A stretch of DNA of 64,000 nucleotides from Fennellomyces sp. T-0311 (Eukaryota; Mucoromycota; Mucoromycetes; Mucorales; Lichtheimiaceae), in the NCBI GenBank assembly GCA_025266875.1, contig JALLLT010000020.1, forward strand, positions 682,001 through 746,000, read 5' to 3'. The notes under the pieces are model-generated. The model was not told the DNA's origin, did not search any database, and saw only the letters and a list, made by a program, of their open reading frames with translations. Each line of letters begins with the position of its first letter. Position 1 is the first letter of the stretch. The position numbers and the translations under genes are program-made. This document shows positions 1 to 11,845 of the stretch, piece after piece.

Positions 1-699
1 GCCCTAAATGATGCAAGAAAATGAGCACAAACAAAGGCAGACGACGTGGGCATTTTACCAATACAATGGAATGAGCGTTGCTTTGAATTCTTCTGACGCT
101 CACGCCTTGATCGATAAGGTCAGAAAATTCCTTGATCAGCTGATGCGTATGCAACGAGAATATTCGCAGCTGCATTGGCTTGCATGGCATAGAATCTTCA
201 TGTTGTCTCTCGGACGAGTCGTCGCCAGCAGATGAGCTAATACAAAACCGGTGAATCAAGCAGTTGGAGTCGATCGCAAAGCATTTACAGGATAGCAAGC
301 AGCGGTCGCTGTTGCGCGAATTCGTCGACGCAGCCGGTATGTGGGTCAGCCAAGATATGCATGAAACGCACGGTGCCTATCGCTTGATCTCGCAATGAAC
401 ATGTTTCATGCACGTTTTCGGGATTTGTCACGTCCCAGACCTGGAATCCGTCCTGGTAGCCTAACAGCAGCAGTGAACTACACAAGTTAACCATCATATG
501 CGGACACAAAGACGAGCAGCCAATCGAATGGTTACTTTGAAGCGGCATTCTCAAAAGAGGTAAAGGTCACCCATTCGGTATCATCATGCGGATCCATCTC
601 TTCCGATTCGACGCTTTGCCAATCCTGTTGAGCATCGTGGAGAATGGCAGGAGCGCTGGATCGTTTTTTCTGCAGATTGGAGGCCAAATAGAGTGACAT
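1..699 (-). CDS. BCAS3-like WD40 protein, 5' part (runs off the left edge)
   Basis: N-terminal part of a BCAS3/PHAF2-type beta-propeller protein; in animals this family acts with PHAF1 at the phagophore in autophagy. Three exons can be joined: 699-536, 477-289 and 236-59. The introns (535-478, 288-237, 58-4) have GT-AG ends, and the last acceptor leaves three coding bases at the window edge. The joined protein shows EWVTFTSFENA, then LLLLGYQDGFQVWDV, then DEFAQQRPLLAIL, and RIFSLHTHQLIKEF. These follow the order of the human BCAS3 N-terminus (the WVRFENA, IGYSDGMQVW and NFAEKRPLL segments, recalled from the family). The ATG at 699 is the first in frame. An upstream exon cannot be excluded, because open sequence continues to about 850. 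The rest of the propeller and the BCAS3 domain lie outside the window. Confidence 0.7.
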
Positions 700-2018
700 T
701 TTTGTCAAGCCAGAAGACAAGTATTCCAGCGAGGTTGGATCCCTGATGAATTATGCAGCTTATCAGTTCTGTGCAACCTCGAGCTTTTGCGTGTGTTATG
801 TGATAGAAACAACCTCAGGAATTTCGGGTCTGCTCGAACGCCCTGTGGCATGTTAATACGTTTGCTATCGTAAGGAAGGTGCTGTTGTTGGAATGAGTGC
901 GAATGAGAGTGGGTCCACCTGAAATGGTGCACAATGGCGTCAGTTGGGACCGAGCCCGCTGGTCGAACGAAGAAAAAAAGTGGCAAAGAGGTGTTAAAGA
1001 GAGAGAGGGTCAAAGACAGAAGGAAAATACTGTTCACAGCCAAATTGCAAGAATGACGTTTACTGGCCAAGTTGTTCCCCCCCCCTTGAGCCGTGTGACT
1101 CATTGCGAAGGGGGTTAGTCCCAACAAGCTTTAATGTTGAGTGTGAGAATACCCTCTCTTATCTCTAGGATACTGCTATCCGCTTGACAACATTACGCCG
1201 GGCACTCCGATGCACGCATGTCGTGTTAGTCTGATCTAAAGCTGAGATCGTTCGATTGCACATGTCAGATCAGTAATGGCATCGTTTGTACTCTGCTGGT
1301 GTTACTGTGTTCAACAAAGACACAGGGTTGATACGCGGGAATGCTGGTGCCGCGTATCATTTAACTTTGCACGGTTCAGTGCATGCAATAGCATGAAAAT
1401 CGAGTTCATTTGGGTTGCTGCCAGGATATCAAACATTTAATCGTTGTAAGCATTGTAAGCATTGCAGACGAAGCACATGCGATTCATACTGGCATCCAAT
1501 CAATGGTGGCAGTTGTCGTCTTTTCTCTGATGGATGAGTTCTACGGTGCTTCCTGGCTTTATTATCGAACAGAATCAGCAGCATAGTCCGAAAGGTCACG
1601 CTATCTGTATAATTAATGACGGCTGCTTCACCCATTTTGAAAAGCGGCGATCAATGACAGATCAAAAAGGGATCACAAGAGTAGATCAAGAATGAAAACG
1701 TTTGCCGATGCTCCGACGGGTGCGGGAATGTGGGCTCCCATCGAGATCCCAGTGCTTGCTGGGCAATAGACAAGAGCTGCGGGCAAAGGTGGGATTGTCT
1801 CGGATGCATATTAAAAGCGAGATGGCTGGACGAATGAAATCAAAGTGGGTCGGAAGATATTGTCTGCTTGCAAGATCGATTGCGCCATTTTCAGTGGATA
1901 TGAATGGCCCAGTAGATCCGATGGTGTGCGATCCAATAAGATGCCAATCGACGTTATATTTTTTCTGTTTGTTTAGTTCAAGGAACCGGATCTTTTCTCT
2001 CTCTTTGACCCACTAATC
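700..2018. other. intergenic, divergent promoters of the BCAS3-like gene and the sulfite reductase gene
   Basis: No supported gene. Short open frames here are low-complexity or antisense. The last 60 bases before 2019 are pyrimidine-rich (TTTTCTCTCTCTTTGACC type), as expected of a fungal transcription start/5' UTR. A small hairpin, GATACGCGG...CCGCGTATC, sits near 1329-1359. Confidence 0.5.
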
Positions 2019-5000
2019 ATGTTCGCCTCCACTGCTCTGATCGCAGCGCTTGTGAAGAGCAAGGCGTTTTCTTCCGGCGCACACAAACCCGTTGAATTGT
2101 CTCGAGAAGCCATCGAATCCGTCACAGCTCAACTGAAGGAAGCAGCAGAAGATGCAGCTTCCACCGCCGGCAGCCAGACCACCGTTGTCGACGACGAAGC
2201 TGCTTTGCAACTGCAGTCTCGTGTGAAGAACGCCCTCCAAATCTTGTTCAGCGACGACAAGGCTCGTTTGGTGGATGTGAACCAGGCCATCGACTACGTC
2301 GCGTACGGTCTGTCTGATCTCGTCTTTGTATACCCTGGCGCAGGCGCTCTCGGTGAGGAGCTCAAGGGCTGGCAATCCAGCGTCCGCAACAGCCACGGCG
2401 ACCTTGTTAAGGTTGTTGAGATGGAAACCCGTGAAGGTGCTTTGCAGGCCGTCCAGGGCGCTCTGGACAACAACCAAAAGTCAGCCACCGTGCTTGCGTC
2501 CTCCCAGGCTCTTTTGTCGATGATCCCCAACATTCACGCATTGGCTTTGGCTCGTCAGCCTGTCGTCTTCCATGTCGGTGCTTATGCCGTCGACGAAGCA
2601 TTGGTCGCTCATTCGCAGGTCGACGCTGTTTTGGCCGCTCGCAACTCCGGCGCCATTGTCTTGTCGTCGAGCAACGTCCAGGAGGCTCATGATATGGCTG
2701 TTGTGGCCCATGTGTTGGCTCGCATTGTCAACTTGCCTGTCATCCACTACTTTGATGGCTCATCCGTCAATATTGAAAAGGCTTCTCTTTTGCCATACAG
2801 CCAGCTGGCCGCTGCATTGGATGCCAAGGCACAAGGTGGCGATGCCTACACCGAAGCTGAACGCCTCTTGGCCAAGTTCGGCTACAAGCCTTTCGAATAC
2901 ACCGGCGCTGCCAACGCAGAGACCGTTCTTGTCACTCTGGGCACTTCTGCCTCGTCGGTCCAAGATGCTGTCAAGAACTCCAAGGTCGGTTTGGTCACCG
3001 TCCGTCTCTACCGTCCATGGTCAGAGTCTGGCTTCATCGCCAGTCTTCCTCCATCCACGCGCAACATTGTCGTCTTGGAACAAACCGACGGCTTGTTTGC
3101 TTTCAACGGTCCTTTGTTCCTTGACATTGCTGCAGCCGTCCGTTTCGGCTCCTTGGCCCGCCAATCCCGCCCCCGTTTGGTTGCCGCACAAGCCAGCTCA
3201 TTCAACCACATTACCGCTGGCCACATTCCTCTACTTGCCCAGGAAGCCGAGCAAAAGAACTTTGTCGATCTGGCCGCCGGTGCCTTCCTGGAGCCCGTTC
3301 AAGAAGCCAAGGCCGATGTCTGGAGCGCCATCTTCTGGGACGTCGAGCAAGATGGCAGTGCTGATGCTGCTCAGCATGTGTCGCACTTGTTGCACCAGCA
3401 AGAAACCATTGCTGTCCAGGTTGCTCGCGATGCCTACCGTCTCGGCGGTGCTGTCGTCAACACACAGATTGTCAAGAACAACAAGGCTGTCGATGCCAAA
3501 GCCGATTTCATTGGTGTCCACAACATCGCTTTGACCAAGGAATACGACATTTTGGCTTCGGCGAACAAGAAGGCTACTGTTGTGTTGAACGGTCCCTGGA
3601 AGCACGGTGACGATATCGAGAAGCATTTGACCAATGAGTTCAAGCTGGCGCTCACTCAGTTGGATATCAAGTTGTACACTGTTGATGCTTCGCGTCTTGC
3701 TGAGGAATTGGGTCTTCACCGCAAGTCCACGCACATCATCTGGGAAGCCGCCTTCTTGGCATTGACTCAATCTGCTGACAGCAAGGCATTGAAGAACTTG
3801 TACTACGAATTGGACTCGATCGTCGATGACCAAGGCAACAAGCGCGAGTTGGCTCCTCTTGTGCAGCACATTGTTGACACCGTCGCCAAGGAGATCGTCC
3901 ATGTTGAGTTGTTGCCACCATGGACCATTTTGGAGATCAATGATGACAAGTTGCCTGTCCGTCCTGTCGCACGCGCCATAGCTGATGAGGAAGAAGACAG
4001 CGATGCTTCGACTGTCGTGGAAGAGGAGCAAGAATTGGGCGAGCTCAACAAGTGGCACAAGGCTGCATGGCAAGTCATGTTCAAGGAAGCCTATGCAACC
4101 GAAACTGCCGTCCGTCCCGATTTGCACGAAGCCACATACCTCATCAAGCTTAGCGAGAACAAGCGATTGACTCCCGTCACCTACGATCGTAACGTGTTCC
4201 ATTTGGAATTCGATACCACTGGCTCCAACTTGAAGTACAGCTTGGGTGATGCCCTGGGTGTTCACGGTCACAACGACACCGAAGAAGTCAATGCTTTCTT
4301 GAAATGGTACGGCTTGAACGGCAGCGATGTGATTTCCGTCAAGAACGATTCCGGCAAGTCCGAAACCCGCACCATCTTCCAGCTCTTCTCGCAGACTTTG
4401 GACTTGTTCGGTCGTCCATCCAAGAAGTTTTACGAGACATTGGCTTCGTATGCCACCAACCACAAGGAGAAGGAGCAGTTGCTGTTCTTGATTTCGCCGG
4501 AAGGCAAGGATGAGTACAAGAAGCGTGTGGATGATACCGTGACATACGAGGATTTGTTGCGCGAATTCACTTCTGCCAAGCCTCCAGTTGAAGCTTTGGT
4601 CAACATGGTCACTCCCATCAAGCCTCGCCATTACTCGATTGCTTCGTCGCAAAAGATGTTCCCCAACTCGGTCCATTTGTTGGTTGTTGCCGTCGATTGG
4701 CAGAACGCTGCTGGCAAGAAGCGCTATGGTCAGTGCACACGTTACTTGGCCAACATGAAGGTCGGCGCGGATGTCACCGTTTCTATCAAGCCCTCGGTCA
4801 TGAAGCTTCCTCCTTTGGACAGTCAACCCGTCATCATGGCTGGTTTGGGTACTGGTATGGCTCCCTTCCGTGCTTTCATTCAGGAGCGTGCCATCGTCAA
4901 GGCTTCTGGCAAGGAGGTTGGTCCCATGGTTCTCTACTTTGGTTCGCGTAACCGTCGCATGGAGTACTTGTATGGTGAAGAACTGGAGGCCTACAACACC

Positions 5001-5279
5001 GACGGTCTTTTGACGCACATGGGTCTTGCGTTCTCGCGTGATCAGAAGAAGAAGGTCTACATTCAGCACAAGATGATGGAGGATGCCGAGTTGTTGCACG
5101 ACTACCTCATCAACAAGAACGGTCACTTCTACTTGTGCGGCCCCACCTGGCCTGTGCCCGATGTCAAGGATGCCGTTGTGTATGGCTTGAAGAACTATGG
5201 CGGTATTGACGAGAAGAAGGCTGGTCAGCTCATCGAAGAATGGAAGGAGAACGAAAAGTACATCTTGGAAGTGTACTAA
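2019..5279 (+). CDS. MET10: sulfite reductase [NADPH] flavoprotein (alpha) subunit, Met10 type
   Basis: Assimilatory sulfite reductase flavoprotein. It takes electrons from NADPH through FAD and passes them to the siroheme subunit (Met5 type), which reduces sulfite to sulfide for cysteine and methionine synthesis. The 1086 residues are one uninterrupted exon, close to the roughly 1035 of yeast Met10. Residues about 80-600 resemble the pyruvate:ferredoxin oxidoreductase-like region of this family, for example METREGALQAVQGAL. The FAD-binding part starts near 688 and carries RHYSIAS at about 869. The NADPH part has GLGTGMAPFRAFIQ near 942, YFGSRNRRMEY, and CGPTWPVPDV near 1040. As in Met10 there is no obvious flavodoxin domain. 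Codon use is strongly biased and C-rich at third positions, suggesting high expression. The ATG follows a CT-rich leader; AATATAAAATA near 5362 could serve polyadenylation. Confidence 0.95.
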   Translation: MFASTALIAALVKSKAFSSGAHKPVELSREAIESVTAQLKEAAEDAASTAGSQTTVVDDEAALQLQSRVKNALQILFSDDKARLVDVNQAIDYVAYGLSDLVFVYPGAGALGEELKGWQSSVRNSHGDLVKVVEMETREGALQAVQGALDNNQKSATVLASSQALLSMIPNIHALALARQPVVFHVGAYAVDEALVAHSQVDAVLAARNSGAIVLSSSNVQEAHDMAVVAHVLARIVNLPVIHYFDGSSVNIEKASLLPYSQLAAALDAKAQGGDAYTEAERLLAKFGYKPFEYTGAANAETVLVTLGTSASSVQDAVKNSKVGLVTVRLYRPWSESGFIASLPPSTRNIVVLEQTDGLFAFNGPLFLDIAAAVRFGSLARQSRPRLVAAQASSFNHITAGHIPLLAQEAEQKNFVDLAAGAFLEPVQEAKADVWSAIFWDVEQDGSADAAQHVSHLLHQQETIAVQVARDAYRLGGAVVNTQIVKNNKAVDAKADFIGVHNIALTKEYDILASANKKATVVLNGPWKHGDDIEKHLTNEFKLALTQLDIKLYTVDASRLAEELGLHRKSTHIIWEAAFLALTQSADSKALKNLYYELDSIVDDQGNKRELAPLVQHIVDTVAKEIVHVELLPPWTILEINDDKLPVRPVARAIADEEEDSDASTVVEEEQELGELNKWHKAAWQVMFKEAYATETAVRPDLHEATYLIKLSENKRLTPVTYDRNVFHLEFDTTGSNLKYSLGDALGVHGHNDTEEVNAFLKWYGLNGSDVISVKNDSGKSETRTIFQLFSQTLDLFGRPSKKFYETLASYATNHKEKEQLLFLISPEGKDEYKKRVDDTVTYEDLLREFTSAKPPVEALVNMVTPIKPRHYSIASSQKMFPNSVHLLVVAVDWQNAAGKKRYGQCTRYLANMKVGADVTVSIKPSVMKLPPLDSQPVIMAGLGTGMAPFRAFIQERAIVKASGKEVGPMVLYFGSRNRRMEYLYGEELEAYNTDGLLTHMGLAFSRDQKKKVYIQHKMMEDAELLHDYLINKNGHFYLCGPTWPVPDVKDAVVYGLKNYGGIDEKKAGQLIEEWKENEKYILEVY

Positions 5280-6212
5280 AAAAATCATGTTTTTTTCTCA
5301 TATATCTCGTGTGCATGCATCCCTTTGTTGTAATATACATTGCTGCTTTAAAGCCAGTGCTCTAATATAAAATACAATTCTTATTTTGCATAATGTACTC
5401 GCGTTTGCCTTTCATGTTGCTGTGGAACCAATATCGTCGCCTGGTAAAGCCGGGCGCGTTTTAAGGTAATTTGCCATGCGCTTTTTCAATGCAGGAGTGT
5501 TTGCACATTATAGTGACCGGTCGCATTCCGAGAGACCCGTGCCCGTCTTTTGTTGAAAGGACCATGTACCAGGAAAATCGACCCAAACTGGTGCCTATGG
5601 TGGTTGATGTGCACAAAAGGCGCTGAGGCACCTTCTCCTGGAGCGACAATGCCTTCCACGGTGCGATACAGACGCACAAGTAGATAATTACTGACCACGT
5701 TTTCTGATGAACACAAAATCGGTTCGGAAGCCGTTTAATTTGATCGCTTTCGCTATTACCCATTTTCATATGCGTTCTCGCAAATCAGTATCTGCCCCGG
5801 CCTTACTATACGCTTTCGATTTTGGATGCTTGCGGGTGCAGACATACGTATATGAAAGTAAATGTGCGGACGGATCTAGTTCTCCTACTACAGTACGTAC
5901 TTCTGGGACAAGAGCATGTAGTTGCTGTGCATGATTTTTTTTAGTTGTTTGCTATCTGAATTTAAAATTCGACCACACTGGCATGATACCGTCTTTCCAC
6001 TCAGTACGAACCGCTTCGGCTGACAGCCAATAGTCCGCACTAACTGAGGAACTATGTCTAGCCTAAGTCTTAGACTCATTTGGAGCGCTGACTCTTTTTA
6101 TCGTACCATCGGTTAAATGCGGTAGGCTTGGGAATGGTGTGTTATTCTCGGTAAACCCTTGTGCTACACCGAACAGGTTTAAACGGGTGTTAGATCGCGA
6201 AAACGACGATTC
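5280..6212. other. intergenic, nothing recognised
   Basis: Contains the sulfite reductase 3' UTR and the upstream region of the F-box gene. Open frames here are short, lack family motifs and overlap in several frames. Confidence 0.5.
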
Positions 6213-7733
6213 ATGTTTCACTTTTTCACTCGCTTAGAACAAATGCCATTGTTGCGCATTCCACAAGAAATCCTCGGCGTCATTGCTGACACATTGCCGG
6301 TCGAAGATCGCTTCACGTGCATTTCGGTGTGCAAGGACTGGTCGACCGAGTTTATCGCCTCGTTCTATCGTATCGTTACCTTGACAACCGAGCGACAATG
6401 TGCCTTATTCTACGACACGTTACTCGAATCCTCGCTTTATCCCAACAGACGGGTGCTGGGCCGCCATGTGAGAGAAATCTGCATAGCGGCATATGAGCCA
6501 TCCACACCGCTGCTTGAGAGCCTGCCACAGTTATGTCCATTCGTACACCGAGTCGTCGTAACCCAGAACGGTTATCACAGTCAGAACTTTCAGCAGTTTC
6601 CATGGTCTTTTCCAATTTTACCGTCGATTACTCACCTATCGCTAAAGCCAGGCGTTACGGACCTTGGATGGCTCTGCGCATTGCCAAGACTGACATGGAT
6701 CAATATGCACTGGGTAGGCAAAACATGGTCCATGGGACATCTGGCAGAGTTGCATACTCTGTGTCCGCAGCTCGAAACGCTAGAGTTGACCATTACAAGT
6801 TCGGATGTGACGAATGCTTTGGATCTGTCTCAGCTTCCGTGTGTGCCCAATTTACATCGCTTATCCTTGCAATTGTCGACGGGTATTCCAGATGCCATGG
6901 TCGCGTTATGGATCGACGTTTGCGCCCAAAAGTATCCGAACTTAAAGCATGTGGCAATCAATACTGCTTGCAAGTACAATTCTCGATTCCAGTTTGGTGC
7001 TGACAGCAATCTCGCTGCGTTGTACGAAACCTTTGCAATTTCCTGTCCTCACGTGGAGTCCATCCAATTGGACGACTTTGTGCACTGCGACCTCTTTTTG
7101 CGCGCCATGATCCGCCATCAACGGCACCTAAAAAGCATGCAAGTCAGTGACATGGCCGAGTTTCCTTGGGAATCCATTATCTCTGCAACAGCACGGTTTA
7201 AAAGCACGATAACGTCTTTGGCCTTTGGATGCAAGTATCACATGTTTCCTGGAAGCAGCATTGACTCGTTATTCCGGTGTCTCGGTCAACTACCGCATCT
7301 CACTCAGCTATTCTTGGCCGAACCTAGCAGCACCGTCCCAATGGATGCGTTACTAGATACCATGCCTGCCCTGAAATGTCTCACATTGACATCGTCGTGG
7401 CCATGGTTACGGAACACTGTTGCGGACGGTAAACCGAAGCATAATCTGGAAATCTTGAACTTTATTCAGGATATTACAGATGAAGCAGTTTTCGACTATA
7501 TTGGTCAGCGATGCCCGAATTTGCGACGATTAAAACTGGAACGCACCTATATTAAGCATATAAACGACGACCAAAAGCTGCTGCGGATACAACTTTCGGC
7601 GCTAAAGCTTGAGAAAGTCATACTACACGAAGTGTCCCGTCATTCCCCGTCGGCATCCGATACTTTTTCGGTTATTGGAGTCCAAACAACGCATGGTAAG
7701 GAGATTTTTTTTGGCAACATCGCTCCGATCTAA
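6213..7733 (+). CDS. F-box/leucine-rich-repeat protein
   Basis: Probable substrate receptor of an SCF (Skp1-Cullin-F-box) ubiquitin ligase. Single exon, 506 residues. The N-terminus carries an F-box core, LLRIPQEILGVIADTLPVED, followed by FTCISVCKDWS, the usual Leu-Pro/Ile-Leu and Cys-Lys-x-Trp spacing. The remainder is made of irregular leucine-rich repeats such as LETLELTI, NLHRLSLQL, LTQLFLAEP, LKCLTLTSS and LRRLKLERTY, spaced about 25-30 residues apart. Two start codons are possible, 6213 and 6243; the second places the F-box at the very N-terminus, as in many fungal relatives. Such proteins are a large, fast-evolving family in Mucorales, so the target cannot be inferred. It stands alone and ends with GNIAPI. 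Confidence 0.85.
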   Translation: MFHFFTRLEQMPLLRIPQEILGVIADTLPVEDRFTCISVCKDWSTEFIASFYRIVTLTTERQCALFYDTLLESSLYPNRRVLGRHVREICIAAYEPSTPLLESLPQLCPFVHRVVVTQNGYHSQNFQQFPWSFPILPSITHLSLKPGVTDLGWLCALPRLTWINMHWVGKTWSMGHLAELHTLCPQLETLELTITSSDVTNALDLSQLPCVPNLHRLSLQLSTGIPDAMVALWIDVCAQKYPNLKHVAINTACKYNSRFQFGADSNLAALYETFAISCPHVESIQLDDFVHCDLFLRAMIRHQRHLKSMQVSDMAEFPWESIISATARFKSTITSLAFGCKYHMFPGSSIDSLFRCLGQLPHLTQLFLAEPSSTVPMDALLDTMPALKCLTLTSSWPWLRNTVADGKPKHNLEILNFIQDITDEAVFDYIGQRCPNLRRLKLERTYIKHINDDQKLLRIQLSALKLEKVILHEVSRHSPSASDTFSVIGVQTTHGKEIFFGNIAPI

Positions 7734-8658
7734 TTGAACCGAATTTAGATGCTTGTCAGTGGTACGACACAAGCAAGGCTCCATTACGGAAAGGAAACGT
7801 GCCAGGTTACGTCATGTCCGCAGGATCGATCCATGATGCAAACTCTAGTAAACTCCTCATTCAGTGCACATCCCTGCAAAACCTTTATTGTAAAGACACC
7901 CGGCTTATTCTGTAAATAATTTCCTTTCTTATAACGGCGTTTACCCGATAGAGCAAAGTAGCGTGTCGACCCATCTTCTAGAACATTTCACCTAATTAGG
8001 CTTCTTGGACAAGCTAATACACATACCTTTTTTCCCTATCACACTTACTAGTGTTTTGTTAATTAATAGTACTGGTGTATTCTAGAAAAAAGCCCGGTAT
8101 AGACAATGGTGATGGGCTGAAAGTGCCCACTATTGAAGTACTTTAAGCTTTTCGATATTCTCACATCCCGCGTCATTTATTTTGCAATGTGTAGCAACAG
8201 TTCACAAGTGGATTGCTATAATACATGTATAACCATAATTTCGACAAGTTACACACGTATAGAAAAGGACGCTTTCTATGATTTCAAAACAATTAGTAAG
8301 CATGAGTAAGCATTATAATCGCAACCCTTTTTGTAACAAACGCCACGAGCGTCCCACTCCACATATAGGCACTTTTGACAGTTTAAGTTCAATGCTCTCG
8401 GAGGCAGAAGAACAGCGTAAAGAAGTATATAGTATTAATCAATCTTAAGGACCCAGGTTTTAAGTATATAATTTATCATTGATGAACACCTACTATGACT
8501 GGGACACCAGATGCACGTAAACAGATCGGCGCAAGTGTGCTCACAGAGAAGCCCATACTCGGCACAGAATATTGATTGATTGATTAGCAGAACCTACTCA
8601 TATATGTATGAAAGCTACGTGTATCATACCGAATTTGCGTAACTTGATCTCTATCGAA
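7734..8658. other. AT-rich intergenic region
   Basis: No coding signal. The last 300 bases show patchy similarity to the stretch upstream of the intact OYE gene (about 13390-13739): a CTTTTTGACGGTTTGAA-like motif, GATTGATTAGCAGAAC versus GATTAATCAGCGGAAC, and TTGATCTCTAT just before the start. The duplicated unit therefore included the promoter. Confidence 0.45.
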
Positions 8659-9746
<1,088 letters not shown>

Positions 9747-10053
9747 TTTAATAATATATTAATTGTGTAAAATAAAGTGATATAGTATTACATGTCAAAG
9801 GAGTAATGCGAAAGGGTGAAAAGTTAATAAAATTAGTGTGTCCATCAGAAAGGTGCTTCAAAAGTAAAAGACTCGCAACAAGACAGATTACAGCAGTTAT
9901 TCATGCCAAAGAAAGCTTAAATTTGTTTGTTGACGCATCAGTTATATGCTGTGTGAGTTCAAAAGCATATTACCTATCTTATTTATGACGCTAGAGCGAG
10001 TCTCCTCGAAAAATGAACTGTACGTATCTTTATTAAAATAGTTTCTCTTATAG

Positions 10054-11845
10054 CTACGATTGAAGAGATATTGTGTTTGGGCGATAGCGAGCGCTCTGCT
10101 CATCAATCACTGTAGCTAACTCGATATCGTTGGAATCGCGCTCTTCATTGGCCTTCTTGGACGTCACCGGGTTCGGAACAAAAAACCATGATACGATCAT
10201 TGCCACTGCCATAGAAATACAGAATGGGGCCAGTGTATTTGCTACTCCTCTGGCACCGATCATCACGCCTGTAAGATATGGGAACATGGCCGATCCGCCG
10301 CTGCCGAACTTTTGAATAAAATTAATTATATTGGCGAAAGCAGTAAGTAAAAAGCGACTCACCGCCGCAATAAACCCGATTGAAACAGCATAAAGCCTTA
10401 CGGGCAAAGTTTTGTTGGCAACGGAAATCGCGGTTGGATAGAGAGGACCCAGTGCCATTCCCAGAATGGCCAATGCTTTTTCACTTTAGAATTTGTCTCC
10501 AGAACAAAAAGGTAACTTACCTGCTGCACTCGCTGCGACAACAGGAACAAACCAGAAAATGAATAACATTCCAACAGTCAAAGCGAGGTAACAGTAAACC
10601 ATGCGTTTTTCACCAAACTTTAAGGTCCAGTATGCCAAAAACAGACGGCCAGCACATAAGCCAGCCCAATAGGCAGACTAAAAGGTTTATGTAAGAACGA
10701 CTAATAGCAAAGAAACAATTACCATGGACATACCATTATTTGCGCCATCATCACGGTATCTGTACTTCTGACTGTGATCAAGAAAGTATAACCCCATGAA
10801 CCCAGTGTGACTTGAAAGGGCGTGAGTATTGAGATGGGCACACGCATATAAAAGATGTATGGCAATCTGTTTAATTACCTTCAGCGCCAACATAGAACAG
10901 AATGAATATGGCGCCCATCAAAGTAGTTTTACGCGTTAATGCTTCTCGAATAATATTCTTATCAGAGCTGTGGGTGATGTTGTTATCTTCGTTCCGCTGT
11001 CGCTCGCGTTCTGCGCGGGATTTCATGTCACGCAAAAAGTATGCGGTGGATACAATGTTAACAAAAGCCAGACCAGTCAAGTACATGTAGGTAATTGTCC
11101 ATGACAAGTTGTGATCCAAAACAGCTGCTGCAGCTAAGGGGGAGACCAGTGCTCCAACGCCGTAAATAGCTAGTACAAATCTTGTTACACAAGGAAACGA
11201 TTCATGCTGTCCGATCCAAACAAAGCGTTACCGTGTAAGAAGTTTAAGATCATGGTAGCGCGGGGCATCTCGCCGCAGACTACATTCGCAGATGCATCTA
11301 CTAGTGCATTTCCGTAGCCTACGATTACTTGTGCGACACACATTGCCGGGAACGGAACAGCAAAGACGCAAATGAGAAGCCCAACAAAGAGAGCCGCGGC
11401 ACCAATTGTTGCCGTTATTGTTTGCGAGGTTTTCTGGATCAAATATCCGTTCATAAACGCCGCTATTTTTTTACGTACGAATTTTAGTTATCGACTAAGT
11501 CCATTATGAGAATAGATTCCTACCAGAGAAATTTCCAACAGTGATGCATAGAAAAATGATCGAGACAACAGGTTGTGACACGCTGTAATGAGCTTTGATG
11601 CTAGGAATGATAATACCAATATTGGCATCATTCATGCCCATGACAAAAAGCATGTAAAATGCTTGTGACATATGTGGTATCGAGATCTTTTCGGCACTGA
11701 CCGCGTCTGCCGGCGGTACTGAAGCTGTGGTGTTCTCGTCATCCGCAACTGCCTGAAAATGTGATGGCATGGCCTGAATGTCATCAGATCCTGTCTGTTG
11801 CTGAAAATCTGCCTTTCCATCGATAGGGTTGTCCAGTGCTAACAT
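10054..11845 (-). CDS. major facilitator superfamily transporter, FucP/BSC6-like
   Basis: Multi-span plasma-membrane transporter; the substrate is not predictable. Seven exons: 11845-11524, 11462-11232, 11169-10879, 10810-10734, 10677-10521, 10475-10363 and 10308-10054. All introns have GT-AG ends and are 45-68 bases, and together they give an unbroken 481-residue protein. The joined junctions restore family segments: LHAIYGVGALVSPL, FYVGAEVTLGSWGYTFL, SAYWAGLCAGRLFLAYW and LGPLYPTAISVANKTLP. The acidic residue in the FYVGAE helix and the ALGPLYPT helix are typical of FucP-like MFS proteins. A polar N-terminal tail of about 60 residues and a polar C-tail are likely cytoplasmic. The gene runs convergently to the first OYE pseudogene and lies inside the OYE array, which may be chance. 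The ATG at 11845 is the only good start. Confidence 0.9.

Noticed and set aside
2572..3534. 320-codon frame overlapping the sulfite reductase gene on the same strand
   Set aside because: Shadow frame; Ser/Pro/Arg-rich composition produced by the biased codons of the real gene.
3231..5288. 685-codon open frame antisense to the sulfite reductase gene
   Set aside because: Long antisense frames arise from strong codon bias in the sense gene; the translation has no motif and the sense protein is unmistakable.
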